From the NCBI GenBank assembly GCA_018136815.1, contig CM030938.1:2714415-2757414 (forward strand): 43,000 bases of DNA. The letters run 5' to 3'. Shown here piece after piece: positions 16,444 through 26,262 of this stretch (position 1 is the stretch's first letter; every line of letters begins with the position of its first letter). Made by a program: the position numbers and the translations under genes. Origin of the DNA: Isochrysis galbana. Lineage: Eukaryota; Haptophyta; Isochrysidales; Isochrysidaceae. The notes beneath the pieces were generated by a model, which worked only from the letters and a program-made list of their open reading frames with translations, searched no databases and was not told where the DNA came from.

Positions 16444-19400
16444 GTACCATGGCGAACTGGAGCTGCTGCTTGTCAGAGCAAGGCTGATCTCACTCTTGGA
16501 GATTGCCTGCGAGGGCGTGCCGGCAGCTAGCGCGGAATGCGGTTCTTGCGGGGAGCTCATGGAGCTTTCCTCGGGGTTGACTACGGGCATGGTGATCGAC
16601 GCACGACGCATGACGCACGGAGGGCGCGGAAGTGCGGAAGGAGGCTTGTGGGAGGTACCAAACGTGAGGGACCGCGATCTGGAGGCGGTGATGGAAACGC
16701 ACCCCATGAACGCATGGGATAGAGACGCAATAGAGGGGAGGATTACCATGGAGGAACTACTGGACGCCATAGCGCAGATGGGCAGCGGCAAAAGCGCGGG
16801 ACCGGACGCGCTACCGGCGGAATTCTATAAAAGCTTCGTAGAAACAGTCAAGCACGACTTCCTAAGAGTATTGAACCACGCACTCGATCAAGGGCACCTG
16901 AACGTGTCTATGAGGGAAGGAGACATAATACTCTTGTATAAAAAAGGGGACACGCGGGATCCCAGAAACTATAGACCTATCACGTTGCTACAAAGCGACT
17001 ACAAAATCTTAGCCAAAATACTCACGAACAGGTTGAAAACGGTTATCGGAAACATTATTTCGAGAGACCAACTGGGCTTCGTCCCACATCGACTAATAGG
17101 CGAAGCTACCCACTTGCTACAACTCACACACGCGTATTTAGAAGAAACGGGGGAACCCGGTCTCCTCCTAGCGCTGGACTGGGAAAAAGCCTTTGACAGA
17201 GTTAATTGGGAATTCTATCACCTCGTACTCGAAAAGCTAAAATTCGGGAAGGACTTCCGTAGATACGCGAAGGCTCTAACCAACACCGAAGCGAAGCCCA
17301 TACGATACATCAAGGCCAACGGAGGCAGAAGCTTCCCATTCAATGTAGCGAGCGGGGTTCCTCAAGGATGCCCTCTATCGCCGCTGGCCTTTCTACTAAC
17401 GGCGGAAGTGCCCGCCCGGGCGATCAACGAAGACGACGAAATAGAAGGGATCACTGTTAACGGAGCCGAACTCAAAATAAGCCAGTTCGCGGACGACACG
17501 CAGCTTATGGCGGCCGACTACGGCAGCCTGGCACGCTCGCTCGAATGGGTAGAGAGATACGCGGCGGCCTCATGTGGCAAGCCTAACGACCAGAAATTCG
17601 AAGGACTAAGAATGGGAGCCCTGAAGAAAAAGCGACCGCCAGCTAGATTTCAAAGATACAAGTGGCTCAAAAGAAGCGAGTACGCGACCATATTAGGGGT
17701 CCCGTTAGGAGGGCCCCAGGCCATAAAAGGATTCTGGCGAAAACTAGCTGACAAAATAGAAAGAAAAACCAGCATATACGAGCCGATCACACGCAACCTA
17801 TCTATACACGGTAAAACTAAGATAGCCAACTTCCTCATATACTCTATCCCAAGGTACTGGCTGCAAACGCTGGCAGCCCCGAAGTCGTTCCACGCGGCAG
17901 TCAAGAGGTCGGTAGACAGAATATTGTGGACGAACGCGCGTACCGGGCGACGACTACAATGGATAAAACACCCCGACATCCCGCTAAAAGGCGCCTCGGA
18001 GAAGGACCCCCAACTAGGGCTGGGCCTCCTGGACTGGGACAACCACGTCAAAGCGCTACAATCCAAATGGATCCTAAACTACCTGGACGCCCGCCAGGCG
18101 CAATGGAAGCAAGTGCTCGACGCATGGTTCTGCCGCACAAACATAGGGAGAGCAGCAGTGCTCTCGACGATACCCACGAGCAAGCTAACCGATGGGATAA
18201 CGGGCCCAAGCAAACTCCCGGAGTTCTGGAAGCGAGCGCTGAACAACATTCGCACACTTAAGCTAACATCCCTAGAGACGAGTAGAGAAGGCGTATTATC
18301 GCAACCCATATGGGGCAGCCCGACACACCCGGGACCCAAAATGAACCCCTCGTGGGCGAAGCTATGGAACAAGCTAGAATGTAATACCATACACAATGTG
18401 TTCACAGACTTCGACGCAACATCGCCCTATAGTAGTGAGGAATGCGGACAATATCTTAGAAACAACGACACCTACATTCACTTCCAGGGAGAATACATCC
18501 CAAAAGACAAATTTTTGGCATCATGGAGCGCCATAGTAGACCACGCCGAGACAATGCTGACGACACGGGCGGATCCAGCGGCTGTAAGGACCTCGGAGAC
18601 GAGGCGAGAGGCATGCGAGCAGTGTGGCTCGGAGGAGCACACCCCAAAAATACACATAGGCCAAGACGGCAGCTATTTCGCCGAGCTCAAAGGCGCATGG
18701 TATGAAGTGGAGCTCTCGTACCTAGGTACGCCCATAATTGGCGAAAGGCTCGACAATGCTCCCGGACAGCTAGACCCCTCCCCACCGGCAAAATGGGGGG
18801 ACGGCTTCAAATCTAACAAGAGATTGGAATACCCCTTAGCGGACGAGTATACCCTAGACGGAGTTACCCCACTAGACAAAATGGGAGTGGAGCAACTAAC
18901 AAGAGCAATCCAGAAGACGGACGGAAAGCGTAGACGCCTAACAGGTCCCGAGAAATGGAAACAGCGACTACAGGTACCCGACAACACGTGGGAACACTTA
19001 GCCACAATATATACATCCTCGATGATGACGGCGAGAGATACACACCTCCACTTCAAGCACTTAACCCACAGAAGGATTGGCACCTACAACCGGTTCGCGG
19101 ACAGAGATAAGACTTGCCGCATATGCAAGGCGGCCGACGAATCTTCCACCCATCTAGGCGAATGCCCGAGAGTAGTAAACATATTCGAAACGCTCGACAA
19201 ACTGGCAAGGTACACCCCCCGAAGCGGTAGAAGCAGGGAAGAAGTAATCATAGATAACCTTTTCATGCACCCCGGGGGGGAAACACCGCGATCGCTCTCC
19301 ATACTTTACACTCTAGCGTGGAGATATATTTTAACAGACTTCTACAGGATACACTACGATGGCATTGAATTCTCGGAGGAATCAGTGTTGATAAGAACGA

Positions 19401-19966
19401 TAGATAGGTACACGACGCTAAGCAAGGCACTACTATTTGCGAGTACAACAGACTCGGCAAGGACCGCCCAAGCAGGCATGGGCAGACAGCCGAAGAAAAG
19501 GATCGACATGAACGATGTATACCCTTTATTCACAATAGGTGCAAGAGGTAAGCTAGAACCAAGCCTAGAGCTGCGGACCCTGACCACCTCGATGGGGGTG
19601 GCATATATAATTGCCGAGAGACCCGAACCAGAATAAGCCTGTGACGAGGTACACCTCGATTGGACATAAACCCATCGAGACACGATAGCGACCAGAAAGG
19701 GCGAGAAAAGGACGAGCACGCCCGCGACCCGACAGACACGCGACGACATTTGACCAGCAACAGGCCTGCCCGGAACACGCGCTCTGAACCAGGCTCGTGG
19801 TAGCGCACCCGAGCCAAACCCCGGATACCGAAGACAAAGGAATGAAGGGGGAAAGGGGAGGAGGTGGAGGGAAGGGAAGTTAAGGGCGGTGACAGTAGGG
19901 ATGGGGAAGTACCCTAGTCTAGTAGGTGTGTAGCCCAGAATCTTCAGATGTTTTTTTTTTTTTTTT
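16444..19966 (+). mobile_element. LINE-2: non-LTR retrotransposon, 5' end uncertain
   Basis: Contains the intact reverse transcriptase ORF 16496-19636. The 3' UTR (19637-19950) shares GGTGGAGGGAAGGGAAG..GGGCG with the LINE-1 3' UTR and ends CTTCAGATG followed by 16 T (19951-19966). As in LINE-1 the tail is T on the sense strand. No target duplication was found at the 5' side; the element is probably 5'-truncated or rearranged, since no endonuclease domain precedes the reverse transcriptase. Confidence 0.7.
16496..19636 (+). CDS. LINE reverse transcriptase with C-terminal zinc finger, intact ORF
   Basis: 1046 codons without a stop. Reverse transcriptase motifs are all present: GPDALPAEFYK (palm entry), RPITLLQSDYKILAKIL (finger), LLLALDWEKAFDRVNW (motif A with catalytic Asp), GVPQGCPLSPLAF (motif B) and SQFADDTQLMA (motif C, FADD), so it could be active. 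Order and motifs fit the L1-like clade. About 500 residues follow, including a CCHC-type cluster CRICKAADESSTHLGEC near residue 885, as in zf-RVT domains. No APE-type or restriction-type endonuclease and no RNase H motif is seen. The frame is open upstream of 16496 through the MITE boundary, so the true start is not fixed. Residues from about 460 match LINE-1. Confidence 0.9.
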   Translation: MEIACEGVPAASAECGSCGELMELSSGLTTGMVIDARRMTHGGRGSAEGGLWEVPNVRDRDLEAVMETHPMNAWDRDAIEGRITMEELLDAIAQMGSGKSAGPDALPAEFYKSFVETVKHDFLRVLNHALDQGHLNVSMREGDIILLYKKGDTRDPRNYRPITLLQSDYKILAKILTNRLKTVIGNIISRDQLGFVPHRLIGEATHLLQLTHAYLEETGEPGLLLALDWEKAFDRVNWEFYHLVLEKLKFGKDFRRYAKALTNTEAKPIRYIKANGGRSFPFNVASGVPQGCPLSPLAFLLTAEVPARAINEDDEIEGITVNGAELKISQFADDTQLMAADYGSLARSLEWVERYAAASCGKPNDQKFEGLRMGALKKKRPPARFQRYKWLKRSEYATILGVPLGGPQAIKGFWRKLADKIERKTSIYEPITRNLSIHGKTKIANFLIYSIPRYWLQTLAAPKSFHAAVKRSVDRILWTNARTGRRLQWIKHPDIPLKGASEKDPQLGLGLLDWDNHVKALQSKWILNYLDARQAQWKQVLDAWFCRTNIGRAAVLSTIPTSKLTDGITGPSKLPEFWKRALNNIRTLKLTSLETSREGVLSQPIWGSPTHPGPKMNPSWAKLWNKLECNTIHNVFTDFDATSPYSSEECGQYLRNNDTYIHFQGEYIPKDKFLASWSAIVDHAETMLTTRADPAAVRTSETRREACEQCGSEEHTPKIHIGQDGSYFAELKGAWYEVELSYLGTPIIGERLDNAPGQLDPSPPAKWGDGFKSNKRLEYPLADEYTLDGVTPLDKMGVEQLTRAIQKTDGKRRRLTGPEKWKQRLQVPDNTWEHLATIYTSSMMTARDTHLHFKHLTHRRIGTYNRFADRDKTCRICKAADESSTHLGECPRVVNIFETLDKLARYTPRSGRSREEVIIDNLFMHPGGETPRSLSILYTLAWRYILTDFYRIHYDGIEFSEESVLIRTIDRYTTLSKALLFASTTDSARTAQAGMGRQPKKRIDMNDVYPLFTIGARGKLEPSLELRTLTTSMGVAYIIAERPEPE

Positions 19967-20046
19967 GGTCGGCCGGCGCGGTGAGGTGGGCGGAGAGAGA
20001 GGAGGGGAGCGTGGCGCGCTCCATGCCCCTATCGTTTTAATGATAG
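19967..20046 (-). mobile_element. possible miniature H-type element abutting the LINE-2 T tail
   Basis: Minus strand: 5' CTATC..GATAG hairpin (20046-20029; 5-bp stem), then ATGGAGCGCGCC with ATG at 20024, then CTCTCTCC and GC-rich sequence to the T run. It shares the start context of 12031, 13199 and 33137. The T16 run could be this element's A tail on its sense strand or the LINE-2 tail. An imperfect ATCTTCA repeat flanks it (about 19940 and 20057). Confidence 0.45.
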
Positions 20047-20307
20047 TTGATATAGGATCTTCACAAGCATGGACGAATCCCTTTCGCGCCTAACTGGGTG
20101 CAATTCTTCTCTAGGATGACGAGTTCTCTTCCGGCGAATTGGTTCCTTCTTCCTTCTTCCTTCTTTGCTTTCTATGTTAACCCACCGTGGCTTTCGCTCC
20201 CATGTCCCATTTTTATTACGTGTTGTCCTTGTTTACGTTTACGTTAGAAAGTGGTGTGGTGTGTCTTTGTCTTCATACGCACCCCAGCAACCGTCGTAGC
20301 GCTCTGC
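20047..20307. other. intergenic, CTTC-repeat
   Basis: Holds (CTTCCTT)n-like tracts at 20147-20170 and a GTTTACGTTTACGTTAG block shared in part with 15800 and 37760. No gene. Confidence 0.4.
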
Positions 20308-20495
20308 GATCGAAGCCATGCCGTGACCCCTCGTAACCTTGAGCCCCAAATGCCTTGTGTATGGTCTCTCGCTAGAAATCACCCGCAAATAAGCCCCCCG
20401 GGAGTTTTTTTATGGGCTCGGGGGGACGGTCAAAAAATGCAGCCCGCAGCAGCCCCCCGCATGTTGGTAGATAAATCACTGTTCGACCGCCCTAT
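20308..20495 (+). repeat. repeat D/E, copy 1
   Basis: The first part (20316-20390) matches 24529-24591 in reverse: CCTTGAGCCCC, TGCCTTGTGT, TGGTCTCTCGCTAG.AATCACCC. At protein level both read ..PR.LEP..PCVWSLA.NHP. The last part (GGTCAAAAAATGCAGCC.. to CTGTTCGACCGCCCT, 20479-20493) matches the tandem repeat at 26190-26564. It may be a remnant of a coding element. Confidence 0.6.
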
Positions 20496-21363
20496 GTAAG
20501 GGGCGTGTGTGTGGGGGGGGGGGGATGCGATGCATGCGCCGCGGCGACTAAGTGCTGAGTGCATAAATCTAAGATTGTAACGAGGCATTCATAGCACACT
20601 GCTTTGATGACCCGCTAAGCACACTCATCCGCACACGACTGCGTGAGCCCAAGGAAGTGCACATGCATCCCTAGCTACTCGCCTACGCACCTTGCTCTAA
20701 CGCCGATCGGCCCAACGGCACACCCCAACAATTCACTGGAACACTGCATCGGCGCACAACTCACACAAACAAGTGTCAATGTGTTGCCTCAAACGCATAT
20801 CATCCTACGCACATCGATTCCAGCACATGCCCGGGAGCATACACATCGCAGAACAGCTGTAGATCGATGATGAGGGTGAGGTCGCGTGCATTGGTTGGAA
20901 CCAGAAACGCGAAAGCGAGATCAACATCACGAGAGAGCACACGCATGGATGTGGCACCACGCACAATCTGTGCCTAGTCAGGAAACGTATACATACACTG
21001 GCGCCGCGTCAACCAGTGCCCATCGCGATGCTCGCCTCTCCCATAATCGACTGCAAGCCAACATTCAACCCCGGCGCATGTACTACCCAAGTCCAATGCG
21101 GGTTGAGGGCGAGCTCGCTCGTGTCTAAGGGTGGCGCCTCACATCCATGCGAGAGCCTCGAATACGAACGGTGAGGCCGAGCAACAATGTGTGGCAAAGT
21201 TCCACCGCTCGTCGACACACTCAGGGAAGAAAATCTCGGGGCAGTCGCACCAAGCACAAGGCTCAGATGACAACGTGGATGTGGCTTGCATGGCACTCAC
21301 GTGCCGCAGCTAGTCCTGCTCAATTCCTCGTCCTAGGGGCTCAAAATTCCTATGGAGCCGCCG
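20496..21363. other. intergenic
   Basis: Only short frames; nothing with coding character. Contains a G run at 20511-20523. Confidence 0.5.
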
Positions 21364-22600
21364 CTAGGTCTCTGCTTTCACTTTGGACTTTGTCCCGACC
21401 CACAACATGATGTTGTTGAAGGTCTTCATGTCTAGCTCATCCACATCCACCTCGACCTCCTTTTGACCGCATGAACGTACTGCCGTAGGGCAGCTTTTCT
21501 GGACGGTACCCACCATTTGATTTAAATCGGACAATGTGAGCTTGGTGCACAGATCATAGAACTTTTTCTTTTGAGCGAATGTCGGCCAGCCCGGTCGATC
21601 CGGGATGGGCCGGCCCGGATCGGCTGCGGCCGCCTGGGTGAGTAGTGTGAATCGCCGGTCAAACACGGCCGCCAGGATCCCAGCAACTACTCCGAACCTG
21701 TGAGCAGCGACCATGGCCAGTGAGAAGAAGGCAGATGGGGCGAGCAGGGTCGCATGGTGAAGTGCGAGGTAAGTGTTCGAGGCATGTGTGCACCAGAGGT
21801 AGCCAGCGGCAGCACAGGGAGCTCGGTTCCTGCGGCGCTCACATAGATGAAGCAGAGTTGTAGGCGATGGCATTCTGAAACACAAGTCGTACGTCGTGCG
21901 CAAAATCCTCAGGAGACATGTACTGGTTACGCTCAAGTTTCTTGCCGACAGTGCTCAAATCCATGGGTTGTGTGACGACCTGTGTGTAGTCCGTCAATCC
22001 TAACCCAACATGGTCTACCGGCTCGAGAAACCATTCAGCAAGTGGGTTCGCCTGGATGTCCGCAAGCAACAGATTGCATCGAACCATTGTATCGAGCTGC
22101 AGCGGGTTGACTTGCTCCGCCTCGGTCTCGAACTTCTCCATGTGCTTCTCAAACATATCGGCGAGCTGCTTTGCAGCCTTAAAATACAGTGAGTCTGGGG
22201 CGTTGAAGATGAAGGCATTTTTCTGCAAGCGAGGAAGGGTGCCATCATCAGGGATTGATCACTGCGCAGAGTTGACGAGAGACGACAGGGCATCAGCATC
22301 CGCACCCAGACGAGGCGAGTCTCGTTAGCAAAGTCCTCTAGGCGCGCGTAGTGGTTGCGGTTGAGCCGCTCGGATACTGTGCCCAGATCCATCGGCTGCT
22401 TGATCAGCTTAGGATAGTCGTGCAGTCCCATCTTCTTCCAGTCAACAGGGCGCAGGAAGTGCACAGCCTGGCTTTTCTTCATCAGGTTCTTCATGAGGGC
22501 GTCGCATTTTCGCATGAGCGGCTCATCCATCGGGTACAACACCGGCCCCGCCTTGGCACGCTTGTCGCGGTGCTGCGCATATAGGGCAGGGAAGGCCGGT
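21364..22600 (-). CDS. BET-family protein: two bromodomains and NET domain
   Basis: Minus-strand exons: 22306 upward (5' end unresolved), 21843-22222 and 21364-21697. Introns are 22223-22305 (GTGCGG..TTGCAG) and 21698-21842 (GTGAGC..CACAG). Bromodomain 1 runs from DEPLMRKCDALMKNLMKK through the ZA loop HFLRPVDW, PMDLGTVSERL, and, across the first splice, RLVW/KNAFIFNAPDS with the acetyl-lysine-binding Asn. Bromodomain 2 has WFLEPVDHVGL, QPMDLSTVGKKL, NAIAYNSASS (Asn kept), and is completed across the second splice by FGVVAGILAAVFDRRF. The NET domain follows: KLTLSDLNQMVGTVQKSCP.. and EVEVDVDELD. BET proteins read acetylated histones and recruit transcription machinery. Upstream of MDEPLMRK the frame has no ATG and becomes poly-Gly/Arg over the C tracts, so the first exon start is unknown. 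Confidence 0.92.
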
Positions 22601-23270
22601 GAGTTATGCGTGAGAGGGGGGGGAGCGGTTGTGGTCGCTGAGTGCAGCGGTGCCAGCTGTGCGGCATCCCCCAAAGAGGGCTTGAAAGCAGCGGTGGGTG
22701 GGCGACGAGCGGCTTGTTTGGGGGGCGGGCCATGTCCCCCATATGCCAGCGTAGGCGGTTGCCGGCAGTCGCCGCGCCCGCCTGCCGCAACACCCGTCCC
22801 ACAGCTCCCCCTTTCTCCCTTCCCCCCCCGCGGCTCACCTCGGCCATGGCTGGCTCGCCGCTCGCAGTCGCGCGCCGCCCCCCCCCCCCCCCCTCTCCGC
22901 CTTCCCCCCCCCGCCAGCCCCTTCCCCTTCCCTCCCTCCCCATTTCCCCCTTCTTCCCGCCCCCCTCCCGGCACGCACGAGGGACGCCCCCCCCCCCCCC
23001 CCCCCCCCCCCGGCTCCAGCTTCCTCCCCCCCCCCGCCTCTTTCCCCAAACTATGGCAGTCTCCCGCCGCCGCCCCCTTCTCTCTCTCCCCCCCCGCCCT
23101 CTCCCTCTCTCTCCCCTCCCCTCCTCCTCCTCCTCTCCCCTTTCTCCCGTTCGTCCGTTTTCGCGCCGCCGCGCGTCCCCCCCCCCCCCCCCCCCCCGCC
23201 GCCGCGCTCCTCTCCGCACAGACAGGCAAACGACCCCCCTGGCGGAGAGAGGGGACGAACCTCCGACTTC
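22601..23270. repeat. C-tract low-complexity region upstream of the BET domains
   Basis: Long C runs at about 22880, 22988-23012 and 23168-23188, with CT-rich spacers. Part may be the N-terminal exon, 5' UTR or promoter of the BET gene. Run lengths are likely unreliable in assembly. Confidence 0.5.
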
Positions 23271-23430
23271 GTCAGAGTTTTATTGTTGGGTTTAGTGGAA
23301 CCTTAGTGCTGAGGGACCGGAGCCCATCGACGGCAACGGAGCCCCTCCCCCGCGATGGGGGTGTGCGCGGTTGGCGCATGGCTCGTCCGGCGTAAAGTAT
23401 GTGGCTGGAATGCTAGCTGACATCTGGCAG
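23271..23430 (+). repeat. repeat C, copy 2
   Basis: TCAGAGTTTTATTGTTGGG.., CCTTAGTGCTGAGGGACCG, CGGCAACGGAGCCCCTCCCC, GCGAT, GGGGGTGTGCGCGGTTGG, then GGCTCGTCCGG and TATGTGGCT..ATGCTAGC shared with copy 1. Confidence 0.72.
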
Positions 23431-23555
23431 TGTCAGTGGAGGGGGAAAACGCAAATCTTGAAGCAAACAAAGAAGGATACCTTCAGAATTCACAATTCGA
23501 AGTTTGAGGAAAAGCTCAAGAATCACGTTTTTCTCAAGATTTCAAATCCTGAAAA
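23431..23555. other. AT-richer stretch
   Basis: Lower GC than the neighbours, with repeated CTCAAGA words. No assigned function. Confidence 0.3.
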
Positions 23556-23978
23556 GTGAAAGCTGAAGGGAGTGGAGAAGTGGGGTCCCGGAGCCTCGCG
23601 CCCTCGCGAGGAGAGGGCGGGGGGGGGGCACGCTCGGCCGCCACACCGCCGGAGAAGACCTCAGGCCGCAAGGTGGCGTACAGCCTGTCGAGTGGGAGCA
23701 TGCCGTCGCGAAGGTCGGCCCGTATCAACCGATCCGTCGACGAGCATGAGCCCATCTCTCACGGGTGGGCGTCTCCCGTGCCCGCGGTGGCAAAACGGCT
23801 GTGCGTCGCCAACTCGAGAAAGGACGTCCTCGAGGAGCCGCAGCCCGAGGCGAACGAGGCTGAGGCAAAGGCGGCGGAAAGGGCAGCCAAGGCGGCAAAA
23901 AGGCGGGAGGAGAACAAAGACAAAGAGGCGGCTGATGGTAGCGATGATGATGTGCTGGAGAGGGCCTACCGCTACTAG
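23556..23978 (+). CDS. small charged protein, candidate
   Basis: An open frame of about 140 codons with no ATG before MPSRRSARINRS (23699); it may start there or follow an upstream exon. The C-terminal half is a Lys/Ala/Glu-rich helix (EAEAKAAERAAKAAKRREEN) ending in DGSDDDVLERAYRY and TAG. Composition resembles nuclear or ribosome-associated tails. No domain is recognised. A chance frame in GC-rich DNA is the alternative. Confidence 0.4.
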   Translation: MKAEGSGEVGSRSLAPSRGEGGGGARSAATPPEKTSGRKVAYSLSSGSMPSRRSARINRSVDEHEPISHGWASPVPAVAKRLCVANSRKDVLEEPQPEANEAEAKAAERAAKAAKRREENKDKEAADGSDDDVLERAYRY

Positions 23979-24528
23979 GTCAATGAATGCAACGAGATAC
24001 TGCGTAAACGATGCGCCCCCACAAACGAATGCAACGGTGCGCGTGGTGTAGAGGTTCGCGCCTGCCCGCTGCCGCAGGGAGGGCGCACGCAGCACACTCC
24101 ACACCAAGCTCGACTCCAAGCGGGCTGTCACACCACACCTCACGCAAGCGCAAGCGCAAAGGCTGCGGCAGCACTGCTTGTGCCACACGCATGCGCAGGC
24201 AGCACCGAGACTTTTGGCCGGGCCTTAACGCTGACGTTTCAGTGGCATGTGCGCCAGAGCCATGAGTGCACTCTGGCTAATGGCTAAACCTCTGCCTGTC
24301 CCTGTGGAGATGGACTGTTCCCAGGATCCGGGTAAGGCTCCTGAGACTCCATCCTTGGCAACCCACGCGTCCGTAGGCGGCCTATCGACTTGGGTAGCGG
24401 GTGAAGATACTTGGGAAGGCTTGGGCACGGGTGCAGTGGTGACGGGGTCCGCGCGCGGCGGCGAGGGCGAATTTGGCAGTGCAGAGGGCGGTGATGGGTC
24501 CATAGGAACAGATTGAGTCAATCTCTAG
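23979..24528. other. intergenic, no assigned gene
   Basis: Short frames on both strands at 24225-24521 are Pro/Ser- or Gly-rich and overlap each other; none is convincing. A hairpin-forming GTGCGC..GCGCAC pair at about 24037-24087 encloses a TGGTGTAGAGG A-box-like word but no tRNA cloverleaf. Confidence 0.4.
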
Positions 24529-24591
24529 TGGGTGATTACTAGCGAGAGACCACACACAAGGCAGTAGGGGCTCAAGGGTACGAGGGGTCAT
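24529..24591 (-). repeat. repeat D, copy 2
   Basis: Reverse of 20316-20390: ATGACCCCTCGTACCCTTGA.., TGCCTTGTGTGTGGTCTCTC, GCTAGTAATCACCC. Ends where the H-type tail at 24592 begins, so the element inserted next to or into it. Confidence 0.6.
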
Positions 24592-25793
24592 ATAATAATA
24601 ATAATCAATGTTATATCCTAGCCAACCCCACTAGCTAATTGGACATAACTTTTCCGTCCCGGAATCCCGCCATGCCTGACGGGCCAGGTGTCCGAGTGAT
24701 ACCGGGGGGTGGGGGCACTGCCCCCTCCCCTCGATATTTGTCCTCCCCCCAGTGCATGCACCGACCCCGCGCACCCCAGCGCGTCCTCTCCTCCGGTCCA
24801 CGCTGGGGGAAAACCCCTTTCGGGTAAAACAACGCAGGGGGGGGGGGGGGGGCACTCGTGAGATAGGAGCCCAGAAGCGCTAATCTCCCTCGCTAGAGCG
24901 AGTGGCCGCGGCGAGCCGCGGCCCTTCTCTCCTGGCTCTGGCGCCCCCGTCTTCTCTTACCCAAACGGGGCGAGAAGGCACGTATCTGCCGGAGGGGAGA
25001 GCTGCCGCTCCCCCCTCCCCTCCCTCTTCCCTTTTCCTCCTCTCTTCCCTGCGGCGGGGGCCCATGGCGCGCGCCTGCGGCCCCTCTTCAGGTCCCCAGG
25101 TGGCCTGCAGGGGCCTGGGAGCACAGCTCAGGGGGCAGGTGAGGCTGGGGCATGGCCCTGGCCCCTCCTGCCTCTCCCTCGCTGGCGCTCCGAGCCCCTG
25201 CGGGTCGACTGGAGCTGGCTGGGGGGTCCTGAACAGGGGGGCCTCCATGCCTGGGTGATCAGTCCAGAGCTAGAGCATATTCATATTCCGAGTAGAAGTA
25301 GAAGCCTGTAGAAGCTGCTTGGCCACGTGGATATAATGGTCGACCAACATTGAATGAAGTGTAGTGACTGATAGAAGCGTGGAGCCGTCGTAGACGTAGA
25401 GATAGACATAAGAACGAAGATTGATGATTTACCATCGCGGTTATAACGGTAGAGCGGAAAATAGCGAAATAGCCTGCAGAGACTCGCGAATGCGACAGTC
25501 CCTCGCTGGCGCTATTTTGAGCCTCAGGGGCCCCCATTCTGCACGTGTCTGTCAGTCGACCAGGGGGGAGGGGGGGTTGGAGCGATGGGCTGGCCACGAA
25601 CGATAGGCCAGGGCGCGCGAGGCAGGCAAGCCTGCCAGGGACGAGAGAGTGGGCCAGCAGAGCTGTCTGCTCCTGGCAAGCCATCAGGCATGCCAAGAGA
25701 GAGGATGAGTGGTTCCTCCCCCATGGCAGGGGAGGAGTGGAGAGAGGGGGGGCTAGTGCCCCCCCCATGGGCGAACTAAGTATAAACTTAGTT
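24592..25793 (-). mobile_element. H-type element, composite of two pieces with a 240-bp unrelated spacer
   Basis: The piece 24592-25250 matches the 3' two-thirds of H2, including tail, CCCGGAATCCCGCCATGCC and the CCCTTTCGGGTAAAA block. The piece 25494-25793 is a 5' end ending in the hairpin AACTAAGT-TTAT-ACTTAGTT (25793-25774) and is closer in sequence to H1 (CAGTCCCTCGCTGGCGCT.., TCTGCACGTGTCTGTC). Both pieces contain the CCCTCGCTGGCGCT region, so this is not one element with an insert but two overlapping pieces. The spacer 25251-25493 is unrelated and AT-richer. GTCAT flanks both outer ends (weak). Confidence 0.7.
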
Positions 25794-25938
25794 ATGTCAT
25801 CTGGTGCCTAGCGCAGGGGTAGGGGGGGGGGCGTCACCCGCGCGAGCACCCCATGCACCCCAGAGCGCGTGCACACGGCACACGGCTGACTTGGCCGTAG
25901 GGGAGTCCGCCCTGACAACCCCGACCCGCCCTTCGCAG

Positions 25939-26262
25939 GAATCGCCCGCATTCGTATTGGACAACGACCTCTACCTCCTCGACGCCGGGGCCATCGACGC
26001 GTGGCTGGCGAGCGCCAATGTCCAGGCCGCCCTCGCGGCGCTCCTCTGCCTCTGCTCGACAGCGCCTCACCCGGCGCTGATCGAAGAGGCTCGGCCCGGG
26101 GGCGGCCTGAGGACGGGACATGACGCGGCGCTCCACGCCGCTGCGCTCGAAAAGGAAAAGGCTGTAAAAAGCTTGCCAGAGCGCACAAGAGCGCTTTTGA
26201 CGAGACCACGCCGGGGGCCAATCGCACCATTTCTTGGCGAAGATTTTCGGCTAGGCTGGTAA
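25939..26262 (+). CDS. candidate exon, unknown protein
   Basis: After an acceptor CTTCGCAG (25931-25938) the frame reads ESPAFVLDNDLYLLDAGAID.., WLASANVQAALAALLCLC.., hydrophobic helical segments with a natural look. The later part (from about 26180) runs into repeat E and is doubtful. No donor or partner exon is resolved; the region 25804-25938 is Pro/Ala-rich. The family is not recognised. Confidence 0.3.
   Translation, partial: ESPAFVLDNDLYLLDAGAIDAWLASANVQAALAALLCLCSTAPHPALIEEARPGGGLRTGHDAALHAAALEKEKAVKSLPERTRALLTRPRRGPIAPFLGEDFRLGW

Noticed and set aside
19937..20063. Target duplication ATCTTCA for the small element at 19967-20046
   Set aside because: Only 7 bp match with mismatches around; the T run may belong to LINE-2, so not claimed.
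22493..23395. 300-codon plus-strand frame, Pro/Arg-rich
   Set aside because: Lies antisense to the BET bromodomain exon and over C tracts; it is a low-complexity shadow.
24037..24095. tRNA-like segment with TGGTGTAGAGG and GGTTCGCGCC
   Set aside because: A and B box words are adjacent rather than spaced, and no cloverleaf or anticodon arm can be drawn.
24586..25798. GTCAT as target duplication of the composite element
   Set aside because: Five bases are too few compared with 15-19 bp in the proven copies.
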